64,000 bases of DNA from Paucibacter_B soli (lineage in GTDB: Bacteria > Pseudomonadota > Gammaproteobacteria > Burkholderiales > Burkholderiaceae_C): contig NZ_JBBHJW010000005.1 in assembly GCF_037482845.1 (NCBI RefSeq), positions 62,001 through 126,000 of the forward strand. The letters are read 5' to 3'. Each line of letters opens with the position of its first letter. The stretch's first letter is position 1. A program made the position numbers and the translations under genes. The notes under the pieces are model-generated. The model made no database searches. It was not told the DNA's origin and saw only the letters and a program-made list of their open reading frames with translations. Positions 28,139 through 35,657 of the stretch are shown here, piece by piece.

Positions 28139-28725
28139 TGGCGCTGCTGCAGCCGGCCCTGCGTTTTCCGCCCGAACTCCTGCTCAAGGCCCAGGGGCCA
28201 GGTCTTGCCATCAAGGCAGCGATCTTCGATGTGGACGGCGTGCTCACCGACGGCCGCATCTATATCGGCGAGCAGGGCGAGGGCGTGAAGGCCTTCAACA
28301 CCCTGGACGGCCATGGTCTGAAGCTGCTGGCGCAGGGCGGCATCATCCCCATCATCATCACCGGGCGCGATTCGCCGGCGGTGCGCCGCCGCGTCGCCGA
28401 TCTGGGCCTGCCGCATGCCGCCTATGGCGCCAAGGACAAGCTGGCGGTGGCCCAGCCGCTGCTCGATCAACTCGGGCTGGACTGGCCCGAGGTGGCCGCG
28501 ATGGGCGACGACTGGCCCGACCTGCCGCTCATGACGCGCGCCGGCTTTGCCTGCGCGCCGGCCCAGGCCCATGCCGAGGTGCGCGCGGTGGCACACCATG
28601 TCACCGCGGCCGCGGGCGGCCATGGCGCGGCACGCGAATGCTGCGACCTGCTGCTGATGGCCGCCGGCCGCTATGCCGCGCTGCTGCAGGGCCATCTCAG
28701 CACCCTGGATGGGGGCGCGGCTTGA
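28138..28725 (+). CDS. kdsC: 3-deoxy-D-manno-octulosonate 8-phosphate phosphatase
   Basis: 195 residues. HAD superfamily without a cap domain: nucleophile and acid in FDVDGVLTDG (D31, D33), ITGRDSPAVRRR as motif II, and MGDDWPDLPLM as motif IV. These are the classic KdsC signatures. The enzyme removes phosphate from Kdo-8-phosphate. Its start overlaps the kdsD stop by one base (TGATG), so the two are coupled. An N-terminal extension of about 24 residues precedes the HAD core. The 15-bp word variant at 28194-28208 lies within it. Confidence 0.94.
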   Translation: MALLQPALRFPPELLLKAQGPGLAIKAAIFDVDGVLTDGRIYIGEQGEGVKAFNTLDGHGLKLLAQGGIIPIIITGRDSPAVRRRVADLGLPHAAYGAKDKLAVAQPLLDQLGLDWPEVAAMGDDWPDLPLMTRAGFACAPAQAHAEVRAVAHHVTAAAGGHGAARECCDLLLMAAGRYAALLQGHLSTLDGGAA

Positions 28726-28727
28726 AG

Positions 28728-29429
28728 ATGATGACGCCGACGGCGCGCCTGGCCCCCGCCGCGGCGGCCGCGCCGCGCCTGCGGCAGCCGCTGATCTGGC
28801 GCCTGCAGGCCCTGCTCTCGGCCTATCTGCCGCTGCTGATGATGGCGCTGCTGGCGGCCGGCACCTGGTGGCTGGTCAAGCACACGCCCACGGCCGACGG
28901 GCCGATGGAGCCGGTGCCGGCCAGGCATGAGCCCGACTACCAGATGAAGGGTTTCGAGATGCAGCGCTTCGCGCCCAGCGGCGCGCTGCGCGTGCATCTG
29001 CAGGGCGCGGCGATGCGCCACTACCCCGATACCGACACCATCGAGCTCGACGGCGTGCGCCTGCAGGCCTTTAACGAGAACGGCAGCCGCACCGAGGCGC
29101 AGGCGCGGCGCGCACTCAGCAACAGCGATGGCAGCGAGATCCAGTTGCTGGGCGAGGTGCGGGTGCAGCGCTATCCGGCCAAGTCAGCGGCCAAGTCGGA
29201 TGCCGGCGCCGTGCCCGATCTGCAGGTACAAGGCGAGTTTCTGCACGCCTTCGTCAATACCGAGAAGCTGCGCTCGCACCTGCCGGTGCGCATCGCCACG
29301 CGCGGCGGCGAGATGCGCGCCCAGAACTTCGAGTACGACAACCTCAAGGGCCTGCTGAGCTTCAACGGTCCCAGCACGGCGCGCTTCGATGCGCCGGGGC
29401 TGCGCGGCGGCAAGGCGGCCAAGCCATGA
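28728..29429 (+). CDS. lptC: LPS export protein LptC
   Basis: 233 residues from the ATG at 28728, two bases after the kdsC stop. A single membrane anchor (about residues 31-50) is followed by the LptC periplasmic domain: DYQMKGFEMQRF, then repeated beta-strand segments (GSRTEAQARRALSNSDGSEIQLLG, THSGEMRA-like RGGEMRAQNFEYDN). LptC anchors the LptB2FG exporter to the LptA bridge. It is placed as expected after kdsC, but the usual lptA-lptB pair does not follow; an SDR gene does. The start is not sharply defined, as a second ATG is adjacent. Confidence 0.88.
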   Translation: MMTPTARLAPAAAAAPRLRQPLIWRLQALLSAYLPLLMMALLAAGTWWLVKHTPTADGPMEPVPARHEPDYQMKGFEMQRFAPSGALRVHLQGAAMRHYPDTDTIELDGVRLQAFNENGSRTEAQARRALSNSDGSEIQLLGEVRVQRYPAKSAAKSDAGAVPDLQVQGEFLHAFVNTEKLRSHLPVRIATRGGEMRAQNFEYDNLKGLLSFNGPSTARFDAPGLRGGKAAKP

Positions 29430-30196
29430 GCCTGGTGTTCATCACCGGCGCCTCCAGCGGCCTTGGCCAGGCCATGGCCCTGCACTACTACCAGCAGGGC
29501 TGGGCACTTGCCCTGGTGGCGCGGCGCGGCCGCGAGCTGGCCGGCTGGGCCGAGGCGCAGGGCCTGGACCCGGCGCGCTGGCGCGTCTACCCGGCCGATG
29601 TCAGCGATGTGGCCGCCATCACCGCGGCCGGGCGCCAATGCATCGCCGAGCAGGGCCTGCCCGATGTGGTGATTGCCAATGCCGGCATCAGCATCGGCAT
29701 GGACAGCGCGATTGCGGAGGATCTGGCGGTGCTGCAGCGCATCTACGCCACCAACAATATCGGCCTGGCCGCGACCTTCCAGCCCTTTGTGGCGGCGATG
29801 AATGCGCGCGGCAGCGGCCGCCTGGTGGGGGTGGCCAGCGTGGCCGGCATTCGCGGCCTGCCGGGGCACGCCGGCTATTGCTCCAGCAAGGCGGCCGTCA
29901 TCAGCTATTGCGAAAGCCTGCGCGGCGAGTGCCGGCCCTATGGCGTGCGCGTGGTGACGATCGCGCCCGGCTACATCGCCACCCCGCTGACGGCCAAGAA
30001 CCGCTACCGCATGCCCTTTCTGATGCAGCCCGCGGACTTCGCGGCGCGCGCCTATGCAGCCATCGAGGCCGGCGCCAGCCTGCGTTTCATCCCCTGGCAG
30101 ATGGGGGTGGTGGCGCGCCTGATGCGGCTGCTGCCGAACGTGCTGTTTGATCGCTTGCTGGCCGGGCGGCCACGCAAGCACCGGCAGGGTGAGTAG
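29426..30196 (+). CDS. Short-chain dehydrogenase/reductase (SDR)
   Basis: 256 residues. Classical SDR: cofactor motif TGASSGLG (7-14), NAGIS, and catalytic Tyr151/Lys155 in YCSSK with the preceding serine in VASVAG. The C-terminal part (MPFLMQPADFAARAYAAIEAG...IPWQMGVVARLMRLLPNVLFDRLL) is of the membrane-associated type found in lipid-linked SDRs. Start overlaps the lptC stop (ATGA), so it belongs to the LPS operon in expression. Substrate unknown. Confidence 0.88.
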   Translation: MSLVFITGASSGLGQAMALHYYQQGWALALVARRGRELAGWAEAQGLDPARWRVYPADVSDVAAITAAGRQCIAEQGLPDVVIANAGISIGMDSAIAEDLAVLQRIYATNNIGLAATFQPFVAAMNARGSGRLVGVASVAGIRGLPGHAGYCSSKAAVISYCESLRGECRPYGVRVVTIAPGYIATPLTAKNRYRMPFLMQPADFAARAYAAIEAGASLRFIPWQMGVVARLMRLLPNVLFDRLLAGRPRKHRQGE

Positions 30197-32489
30197 GGCG
30201 CGCTTGCTCGCGCTGGCCCTGCTGGGGCTGAGCCAACTGGCCAGCGCGCAGGACGCGGGCCCGCGCGCGCTGCGCCTGCGCGCTGGCGACGCGCCGCCGC
30301 GCATCGACGGCCTGCTGGACGACCCGGTCTGGCAGCGAGCGCCGGTGTACGAGCGCTTTGTGCAATTCCTGCCCGAGGACAAGCAGCCGGCGCGCTGGCG
30401 CACCACCGTGCAGGTGCTGGCCGATGCGCAGGCGCTGGTGTTTGGCATCCGCGCCTATGACGATGCACCCGCGCAGATCCGCGCGCCGCTGACGCGCCGC
30501 GACCAAGTGCGGCGTGATCAGGACTTCGTCTCGGTGGTGCTGGACCCGGTGGGTCAGCGCCGCGCCGCGCAGTTCATCCGCATCGGCGCCGGCGGCGCGA
30601 TTGCCGATGGCGTCTTCACCGCCGAGGACGACGCCGAGGACTTCGCGCCCGACTTCGATGTGCAGGTGGCCACCCAGCGCCTGCCCGACGGCTATAGCGT
30701 CGAGCTGCGTTGGCCGCTGGCCGCCCTGCGCTATCCCTATGCCGGAGGCGCGCCCTGGCGCGTGATGGTGACGCGCAGCATTCCGCGCGAAGACAACGTG
30801 CTGCTGGTGAGCGCGCCCCTCACCAAGGACGCGCTCAGCTTCATCGCCGAGCTGCAGCCGCTGCTGGGCCTGGACGAGCTGGTGGACGAGGTGCGCGAAC
30901 GCAGCTTTCTGAGGCTGCGCCCCGAGCTCACCGCGCGCGGCACGCGCAGCCAGGGCCCCGACGGCGGGCAGCGCGAGCGCCTCCTCAGCCTGGGCGGCGA
31001 GCTGAAGTGGCGCCCGCGCGCGGACTGGGTCATCGACGCCACCCTCAACCCCGATTTCTCGCAGGTGGAGCTGGACACCCCACAGCTCGCCGGCAACACC
31101 CGCTTTGCACTCTTCGTGCCGGAAAAGCGCCCCTTCTTCCTGGAGAGCAGCGACGTGGTGGGCCAAACCGTGCCCGATGACAGCGGGCAGGCGCGCGGCC
31201 TAGCGGCGTTCTACTCGCGCGCCGTCACCGATCCCGACTGGGGCCTGCGCGCCACCTGGCGCGGCGCCGCCGCTGAGGCCACGCTGATGAGCTTGCGCGA
31301 TGCCGGCGGGGGTCAGGTCTTGCGCTCGCATGCCTATGGCAGCGAATTCCGCGCCCAGGATCTGCGCTCGCAGGCCAGCTTCGCGCGTGCGCGCATGCAG
31401 GCGGGCGCCTGGGGCGTGGCCGCGCTGGCATCGCTGCGCGACTATGGCGCGGGGCGCAGCAACCGCGTGCTGGGCAGCGACTTTGCCTGGCGCGTCGGCG
31501 AGGAAGACCTGGCGCGCGGGCATCTGCTGCTGTCCAGCACCAGTGCCGGCTTCGATGCGCAGGGGCAGCCGCAGCGGCAGGCGGCCGAGCAGGGCCACTA
31601 TGCCTGGCTGAGCTGGCGCCATCGCGACGCGGCGTGGAGCGGCACGCTGGATCTGGAACGTCTGAGCCCGCGCTTCGCCAATGACAACGGCTTCGTCAGC
31701 CAGACCGGGGTGGAGCGCATCAGCCTCAATCTGCATCGCCGGCTCGGCACGCAAGACCTGGCCCCACTGGGTGAATGGTCGCGCTTCCAGGCCTATGAAT
31801 TCGAGTGGCAGGCCAAGCTGGTCGAAACCCGCACGCTCGCCGACGCCGCCTACGGCGTGCGCGGCGGCGAACGCCTGGAGCAGCGCCTGCAACCCGGGCT
31901 CTGGTTCTCCGGCGCGCGCAACTTCGAGCTCTGGGCGCACCTGGGCCTGGACCGGCAGCGCGCCCAGAGCGCCGGCCGCCTGCATGCGCCGCGCACCCTG
32001 CTGCTCGGCGCGCAGGCCAACCCCTGGCCTTGGTTGGGCCTCATCAGCGCCGAGCTGGAGTGGGGGCGCCGCCTTGACGTGCAGGCCGATCGCCTGGGCG
32101 CCGGCGCCAGCCTGATGCTGGAGGCCAAGCTGAAGTTCCCGCTCGGCCCAATGTGGTGGCTGGAGCTGGACCCGCACCTGGCGCATGCCCATGTGAAGGC
32201 GCCCGGCGGGCGGGGCGGCGTGCACGAACTGGCCTGGCAGACGCTCGCGGTGCTGCACCTGAGCGCGCGCGACTCGGTGCGCGCGGTGCTGCAGCGTTCG
32301 GCATTGCGGCGCGAGGCCGAGGCGGGCTTGCCCGGCCAGGATGAGCGCGGCCGTTTGCTGTCCCTGATGGTCCAGCATCGCCAGGGGCTGAGCCGCGTGT
32401 TCAGCCTGGGCTGGACGCAGTCGCGGCCCGATCATCTGCGGCGCAACACCGAGCTGTTCGCCAAGCTGGCCGCCGATCTGGAGCTTTAG
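30189..32489 (+). CDS. DUF5916 protein with N-terminal CBM9-like domain, outer-membrane type
   Basis: About 766 residues from a GTG at 30189, which overlaps the end of the SDR gene and gives a good signal peptide (SRARLLALALLGLSQLASAQ). An upstream in-frame ATG at 30147 would spoil it. Residues about 40-200 are a CBM9-like sandwich (RIDGLLDDPVW, DDFxSVVLDP-type strand). DUF5916 follows, with its hallmark LNPDFSQVELDTPQL and PEKRPFFLES. The C-terminal half looks like a beta barrel. Such proteins are surface or outer-membrane proteins of unknown role. The 15-bp word lies inside at 31309. Confidence 0.8.
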   Translation: MSRARLLALALLGLSQLASAQDAGPRALRLRAGDAPPRIDGLLDDPVWQRAPVYERFVQFLPEDKQPARWRTTVQVLADAQALVFGIRAYDDAPAQIRAPLTRRDQVRRDQDFVSVVLDPVGQRRAAQFIRIGAGGAIADGVFTAEDDAEDFAPDFDVQVATQRLPDGYSVELRWPLAALRYPYAGGAPWRVMVTRSIPREDNVLLVSAPLTKDALSFIAELQPLLGLDELVDEVRERSFLRLRPELTARGTRSQGPDGGQRERLLSLGGELKWRPRADWVIDATLNPDFSQVELDTPQLAGNTRFALFVPEKRPFFLESSDVVGQTVPDDSGQARGLAAFYSRAVTDPDWGLRATWRGAAAEATLMSLRDAGGGQVLRSHAYGSEFRAQDLRSQASFARARMQAGAWGVAALASLRDYGAGRSNRVLGSDFAWRVGEEDLARGHLLLSSTSAGFDAQGQPQRQAAEQGHYAWLSWRHRDAAWSGTLDLERLSPRFANDNGFVSQTGVERISLNLHRRLGTQDLAPLGEWSRFQAYEFEWQAKLVETRTLADAAYGVRGGERLEQRLQPGLWFSGARNFELWAHLGLDRQRAQSAGRLHAPRTLLLGAQANPWPWLGLISAELEWGRRLDVQADRLGAGASLMLEAKLKFPLGPMWWLELDPHLAHAHVKAPGGRGGVHELAWQTLAVLHLSARDSVRAVLQRSALRREAEAGLPGQDERGRLLSLMVQHRQGLSRVFSLGWTQSRPDHLRRNTELFAKLAADLEL
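31309..31323 (+). repeat. Dispersed 15-bp word, exact copy 2
   Basis: GGGGTCAGGTCTTGC inside the DUF5916 gene, read there as Gly-Gln-Val-Leu with flanking bases. Same word as 19795-19809 and 36004-36018. Confidence 0.75.
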
Positions 32490-32509
32490 GCAAGACGCCA
32501 GAAACGAGA

Positions 32510-32529
32510 AAGGCACCCGAAGGTGCCTT
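32510..32529 (-). terminator. Intrinsic terminator of the RRM gene
   Basis: On the minus strand AAGGCACC-TTCG-GGTGCCTT forms an 8-bp stem closed by a stable UUCG tetraloop and followed by TCTCGTTTC. It is 35 nt past the RRM gene stop. It also lies 20 nt after the convergent DUF5916 gene and could serve both, but the T-rich side favours the minus strand. Confidence 0.75.
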
Positions 32530-32564
32530 GTCTTGTGCGTCAGCGCCGCAGCGCTGAGGACGGA

Positions 32565-33053
32565 TCAGTAGCCGCCCGAACGGCCACCGCCGTAGCCGCC
32601 ACCGCCGCCACCACCGTAGCCGCCGCCGCCCGAACGGCCACCGCCGCCGAAGCCGCCGCCACCGGAACGGCCGCCGCCACCACCACCGTAGCCGCCACCG
32701 CCGCCGCCACCACCGTAGCCGCCGCCGCCGCCCGAACGGCCACCGCCGCCGAAGCCGCCGCCGCCGGAACGGCCACCGCCGCCACCAAAGCCGCCCGGAC
32801 GCTCTTCACGAGGACGTGCTTCGTTCACCACGATCGCACGGCCTTCCAGAGCCTGGCCGTTCATGCCGTTGATGGCGCTTTGCGCCTCGGCGTCCGAACC
32901 CATTTCCACGAAGCCGAAGCCCTTGGAACGGCCGGTTTCGCGGTCCATCATGACCTTGGCCGAGGTCACGGTGCCAAATTGACCGAATGCTTCTTGCAGC
33001 GATTCGTCACGGACGCTGTAGGCGAGGTTGCCTACGTAAAGCTTGTTTCCCAT
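32565..33053 (-). CDS. Glycine-rich RNA-binding protein (single RRM)
   Basis: 162 residues. One RRM at 3-80 with RNP2 LYVGNL (5-10) and RNP1 KGFGFVEM (44-51), then a tail (about 87-162) made almost wholly of Gly with Arg-Ser and Tyr, ending GGGRSGGY. This is the plan of cyanobacterial and beta-proteobacterial Rbp proteins and plant GR-RBPs, often induced by cold. The tail could drive condensation or RNA annealing. AAAGGG precedes the ATG. The repeated GGGGFGGGGRSG codons form an imperfect DNA repeat that explains the local GCC-rich pattern. Confidence 0.92.
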   Translation of the reverse strand: MGNKLYVGNLAYSVRDESLQEAFGQFGTVTSAKVMMDRETGRSKGFGFVEMGSDAEAQSAINGMNGQALEGRAIVVNEARPREERPGGFGGGGGRSGGGGFGGGGRSGGGGGYGGGGGGGGYGGGGGGRSGGGGFGGGGRSGGGGYGGGGGGGYGGGRSGGY

Positions 33054-33256
33054 GGGGAAGCCCTTTCAATACCAAATAACCATGTGGAGCTTCAACCCAT
33101 CGTGAACCATTCAAGCGAAGGCGCGGCGTCCGAACACAGGTAAACGATTATGGGTGAGAGATCCAGTGATCCGTAAAGCGCCCAGCGCTGAGTGTTGTTT
33201 TTCAGCTTCTGAGGAAAACCCGTAAGTCAAGCCCGACGCTGCGCCTGGGCGCCGCC

Positions 33257-33284
33257 CTGACGCAGGCCGGGGCCTCGCTATCAT
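33257..33284 (+). promoter_or_regulatory. Candidate promoter of the membrane-protein gene at 33294
   Basis: CTGACG (33257-33262) and TATCAT (33279-33284) are 16 bp apart. The -10 box ends 9 nt before the ATG, so the transcript would have almost no leader. The rest of the 240-nt gap toward the RRM gene is relatively AT-rich and should hold that gene's promoter on the minus strand; I could not pick a convincing one. Confidence 0.4.
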
Positions 33285-33293
33285 GCCGGCCAG

Positions 33294-34214
33294 ATGCAAA
33301 AACTCTCCCTGCACGCCCTGAACCGGGTGTTCGCCAGCCTGGATGCCGTGCGCAACGGTCCGGCGCTCTATGCCCTGCTGAGCAGCTTCTGCTTTGCCGG
33401 CCTGCTGCTGGCGATGGCCGAGGCGGCGCTGGCCCGCAGCGACGGCGCCTGGGGCCTGGTCTGGGGGGTGGGCGCGGTGCTTGTCGCCTTTTACGGTGTC
33501 AACCTCACCGGCCTGCTGCTGATGGACCAGGCCCTGGGGCGGCCGATCCGCGATGTGCAGGACGCCATGCCGGTGGCGCTGGGCGCGGCGGCGCGCGTGC
33601 TGGTCAATCTGCTGCTGCTGCTGCTCGGGGCCGCCCTGGTGCTGGGCCTGCTGTTGGCGGCGCTGTGGCTGGTGCGCCTGCCCGGCGTGGGCCTGTACTG
33701 GTTCACCCTGCTGGTGCCGGCCGGCGTGCTGCTGCTGGGGGTGGCAGCGCTGGCGGTGACGGTGCTGGTGGGGCCGCTCACCGGCCCTTCGATCTGGGCC
33801 GACCAGGGCGTCGAGAACACCTTGCGCATGCATGGCCGGCTGCTGCGCCACCGCCTGCTGGAGGCCGCAGTGCTAATGGCCGGTGTGCTGGCCCTCACCG
33901 CCCTGGTGAGCGCGATGGTGAGCTTTGTGGTGATGGCCGGCGGCCGCAGCATGGCCCTGATCTCGCCCTGGGCGGCGGGCGTGCAGGTGCCGCCGCAGCA
34001 GTTCATGGCCGGGCTGTTCGGCTATGGCCTGCGCGCCCTGGGCTCGGCGGGCGCGCCGGTGACGGTCACGCCCGCCGGCCAGGCCGCCATGGTGGGCGGT
34101 GGCGCGGTGTTTGCGCTGGCCCTGGTGCTGCCGGCCCTGATCTATCTGCGCGGCTGCTGCGCCGTCTACCTGGCCCTCAACGCGACGCCATGGAACGAGC
34201 AGGAGGGCGTCTGA
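33294..34214 (+). CDS. Multi-pass inner-membrane protein of unknown function
   Basis: 306 residues with about six hydrophobic segments (around 30-48, 54-78, 95-122, 127-155, 188-218, 262-292). There are few charged residues outside the loops and no transporter motif that I recognise. Context: followed 2 nt later by a BtuF-like protein gene and then marC, so it may share their transcript. It is best described as a conserved-looking integral membrane protein. Confidence 0.65.
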   Translation: MQKLSLHALNRVFASLDAVRNGPALYALLSSFCFAGLLLAMAEAALARSDGAWGLVWGVGAVLVAFYGVNLTGLLLMDQALGRPIRDVQDAMPVALGAAARVLVNLLLLLLGAALVLGLLLAALWLVRLPGVGLYWFTLLVPAGVLLLGVAALAVTVLVGPLTGPSIWADQGVENTLRMHGRLLRHRLLEAAVLMAGVLALTALVSAMVSFVVMAGGRSMALISPWAAGVQVPPQQFMAGLFGYGLRALGSAGAPVTVTPAGQAAMVGGGAVFALALVLPALIYLRGCCAVYLALNATPWNEQEGV

Positions 34215-34216
34215 GC

Positions 34217-34993
34217 ATGCCGGAGCAAGCGCCGCGCATCGCCAGCCTGGTGCCCTCGATCACCGAGCTGCTGGTGGCTCTGGGCCTGGGCCCCTACCTG
34301 GTGGCCCGCACCGGCTTCTGCATCCACCCGGCCGCCGCGCTGGCCGCGGTGCCCAAGGTGGGCGGCACCAAGGACGTGAACCTGGCCAAGCTGCGCCGGC
34401 TCGCGCCCAGTCATGTGATCGTCAATGTGGACGAGAACCGGCTGGAAACCGCCGAGGCGCTGCGCGAGTTCGTGCCGCAGGTGCTGGTCACCCATCCGCA
34501 GGGCCCGGCCGACAACCTCGCACTGCTGGCGCAGCTGCGCGCCGCCTTCGGCCAGCTGCCCGGGGTGGAGGAGCGCGCCGAGGCGCTGGCGACGGCCCTG
34601 CGGCAGGAGCTGGCCGCCTGTGCCGCCACCGCCTGGCCAGGCCAGCGGGTGCTGTATCTGATCTGGCGCGCGCCCTGGATGACGGTGGCGCGCGACACCT
34701 ACATCGCCCGCATGCTGGCCCAGGTGGGCTGGCAGAGCTGGCCCGATGCCCTGGGCGGCGAGCAGGGCGCGGCGCGCTATCCGCTGCTGCGCGGCGACGA
34801 GCCCTGGCTGGCGCAGATCGAGCGCGTGCTGCTCAGCTCCGAACCCTATCGTTTTGGCGCCGAACACCTGGCCGAGGCGCAGGCCCTGTGCCCGCAGGCG
34901 CGCGTGCAGCTGGTGGACGGCGAGCTGCTGAGCTGGTACGGCGCGCGCGCCGCTCAGGGATTGGCGTACTTGCGGGGGCTGGCCAGCGCATAA
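34217..34993 (+). CDS. Helical-backbone metal/cobalamin-binding protein (BtuF-like) without a signal peptide
   Basis: 258 residues from the ATG at 34217, with GGAGGG upstream. The wording RIASLVPSITELLVALGL, VGGTKDVNLAKLRRLAPSHVIVNVDENR and VLYLIWRAPWMTVARDTYIARML matches the PF01497 periplasmic-binding fold of BtuF. Unlike BtuF it begins at the first strand with no signal peptide, so it appears to be cytoplasmic. Cytosolic members of this family are widespread in proteobacteria and uncharacterised. No BtuC/BtuD genes are near. Confidence 0.8.
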   Translation: MPEQAPRIASLVPSITELLVALGLGPYLVARTGFCIHPAAALAAVPKVGGTKDVNLAKLRRLAPSHVIVNVDENRLETAEALREFVPQVLVTHPQGPADNLALLAQLRAAFGQLPGVEERAEALATALRQELAACAATAWPGQRVLYLIWRAPWMTVARDTYIARMLAQVGWQSWPDALGGEQGAARYPLLRGDEPWLAQIERVLLSSEPYRFGAEHLAEAQALCPQARVQLVDGELLSWYGARAAQGLAYLRGLASA

Positions 34994-35003
34994 CATCAAG
35001 ACT

Positions 35004-35645
35004 ATGGACATCTACAAGCCCCTGGTCGCGCTGCTCGCCATCGTCAATCCGATCGGGGTGGTGCCCTTCTTCATCCACTTCACCCAGACCTTCACCAAGG
35101 AGCAGCGCCAGCACACCATCCGCGTGAGCGCCTTCTCGGCCTTTGTGGTGATCGCGGTGAGCGCGGTGGCGGGCCTCAAGGTGATCGAGTTCTTCAGCAT
35201 CACCCTGCCCTCCTTCCAGGTGGGTGGTGGCACCCTGCTCTTGATCAGCTCGCTGCAGATGCTCAACGCCCAGCCGGCCGAGGCGCGCCAGGCCGATGTG
35301 AGCGAAGGCTCCAGCAAGGTCGATGCCGGCGCCAGCATCGCGGTGGTGCCGTTGACCATCCCGCTGCTCACCGGCCCGGCCACCATCTCCACCATGGTGA
35401 TCTATGCCGAGAAGACGCGCCACTGGTGGGAGCTGGCGGTGCTGGTGGGCTATGGCGTGGTGGTGGGCCTGGTGACCTATGTGGTGTTCTCGGCCTCGGG
35501 CCGCATCGCCCGCGTGCTGGGCCAGACCGGCATCAACATCATGACGCGGCTGATGGGCCTGATCCTGGCGGCGTTGGCGGTGGAACTGCTGGCCGATGGG
35601 CTGGTGAAGCTGTTCCCGGTACTGGCCTCGCACCTCTCAAATTGA
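35004..35645 (+). CDS. MarC-family integral membrane protein
   Basis: 213 residues with six membrane segments. Family signatures are AIVNPIGVVPFFIHFT near the N-terminus, GGGTLLLISSLQML and VVPLTIPLLTGPATISTMV in the middle, and GQTGINIMTRLMGLILAALAVELLADGL at the C-terminus. MarC/YchE/YhgN proteins are annotated as possible amino-acid exporters, but function is not settled. Starts 10 nt after the BtuF-like gene and 12 nt before the GMC oxidoreductase gene, so part of a compact + strand unit. Confidence 0.88.
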   Translation: MDIYKPLVALLAIVNPIGVVPFFIHFTQTFTKEQRQHTIRVSAFSAFVVIAVSAVAGLKVIEFFSITLPSFQVGGGTLLLISSLQMLNAQPAEARQADVSEGSSKVDAGASIAVVPLTIPLLTGPATISTMVIYAEKTRHWWELAVLVGYGVVVGLVTYVVFSASGRIARVLGQTGINIMTRLMGLILAALAVELLADGLVKLFPVLASHLSN

Positions 35646-35657
35646 GGGCGCGGCGCG

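Noticed and set aside
32600..32800. A non-coding GCC-rich tandem repeat
   Set aside because: It is fully explained by the Gly/Arg-rich tail codons of the RRM protein.
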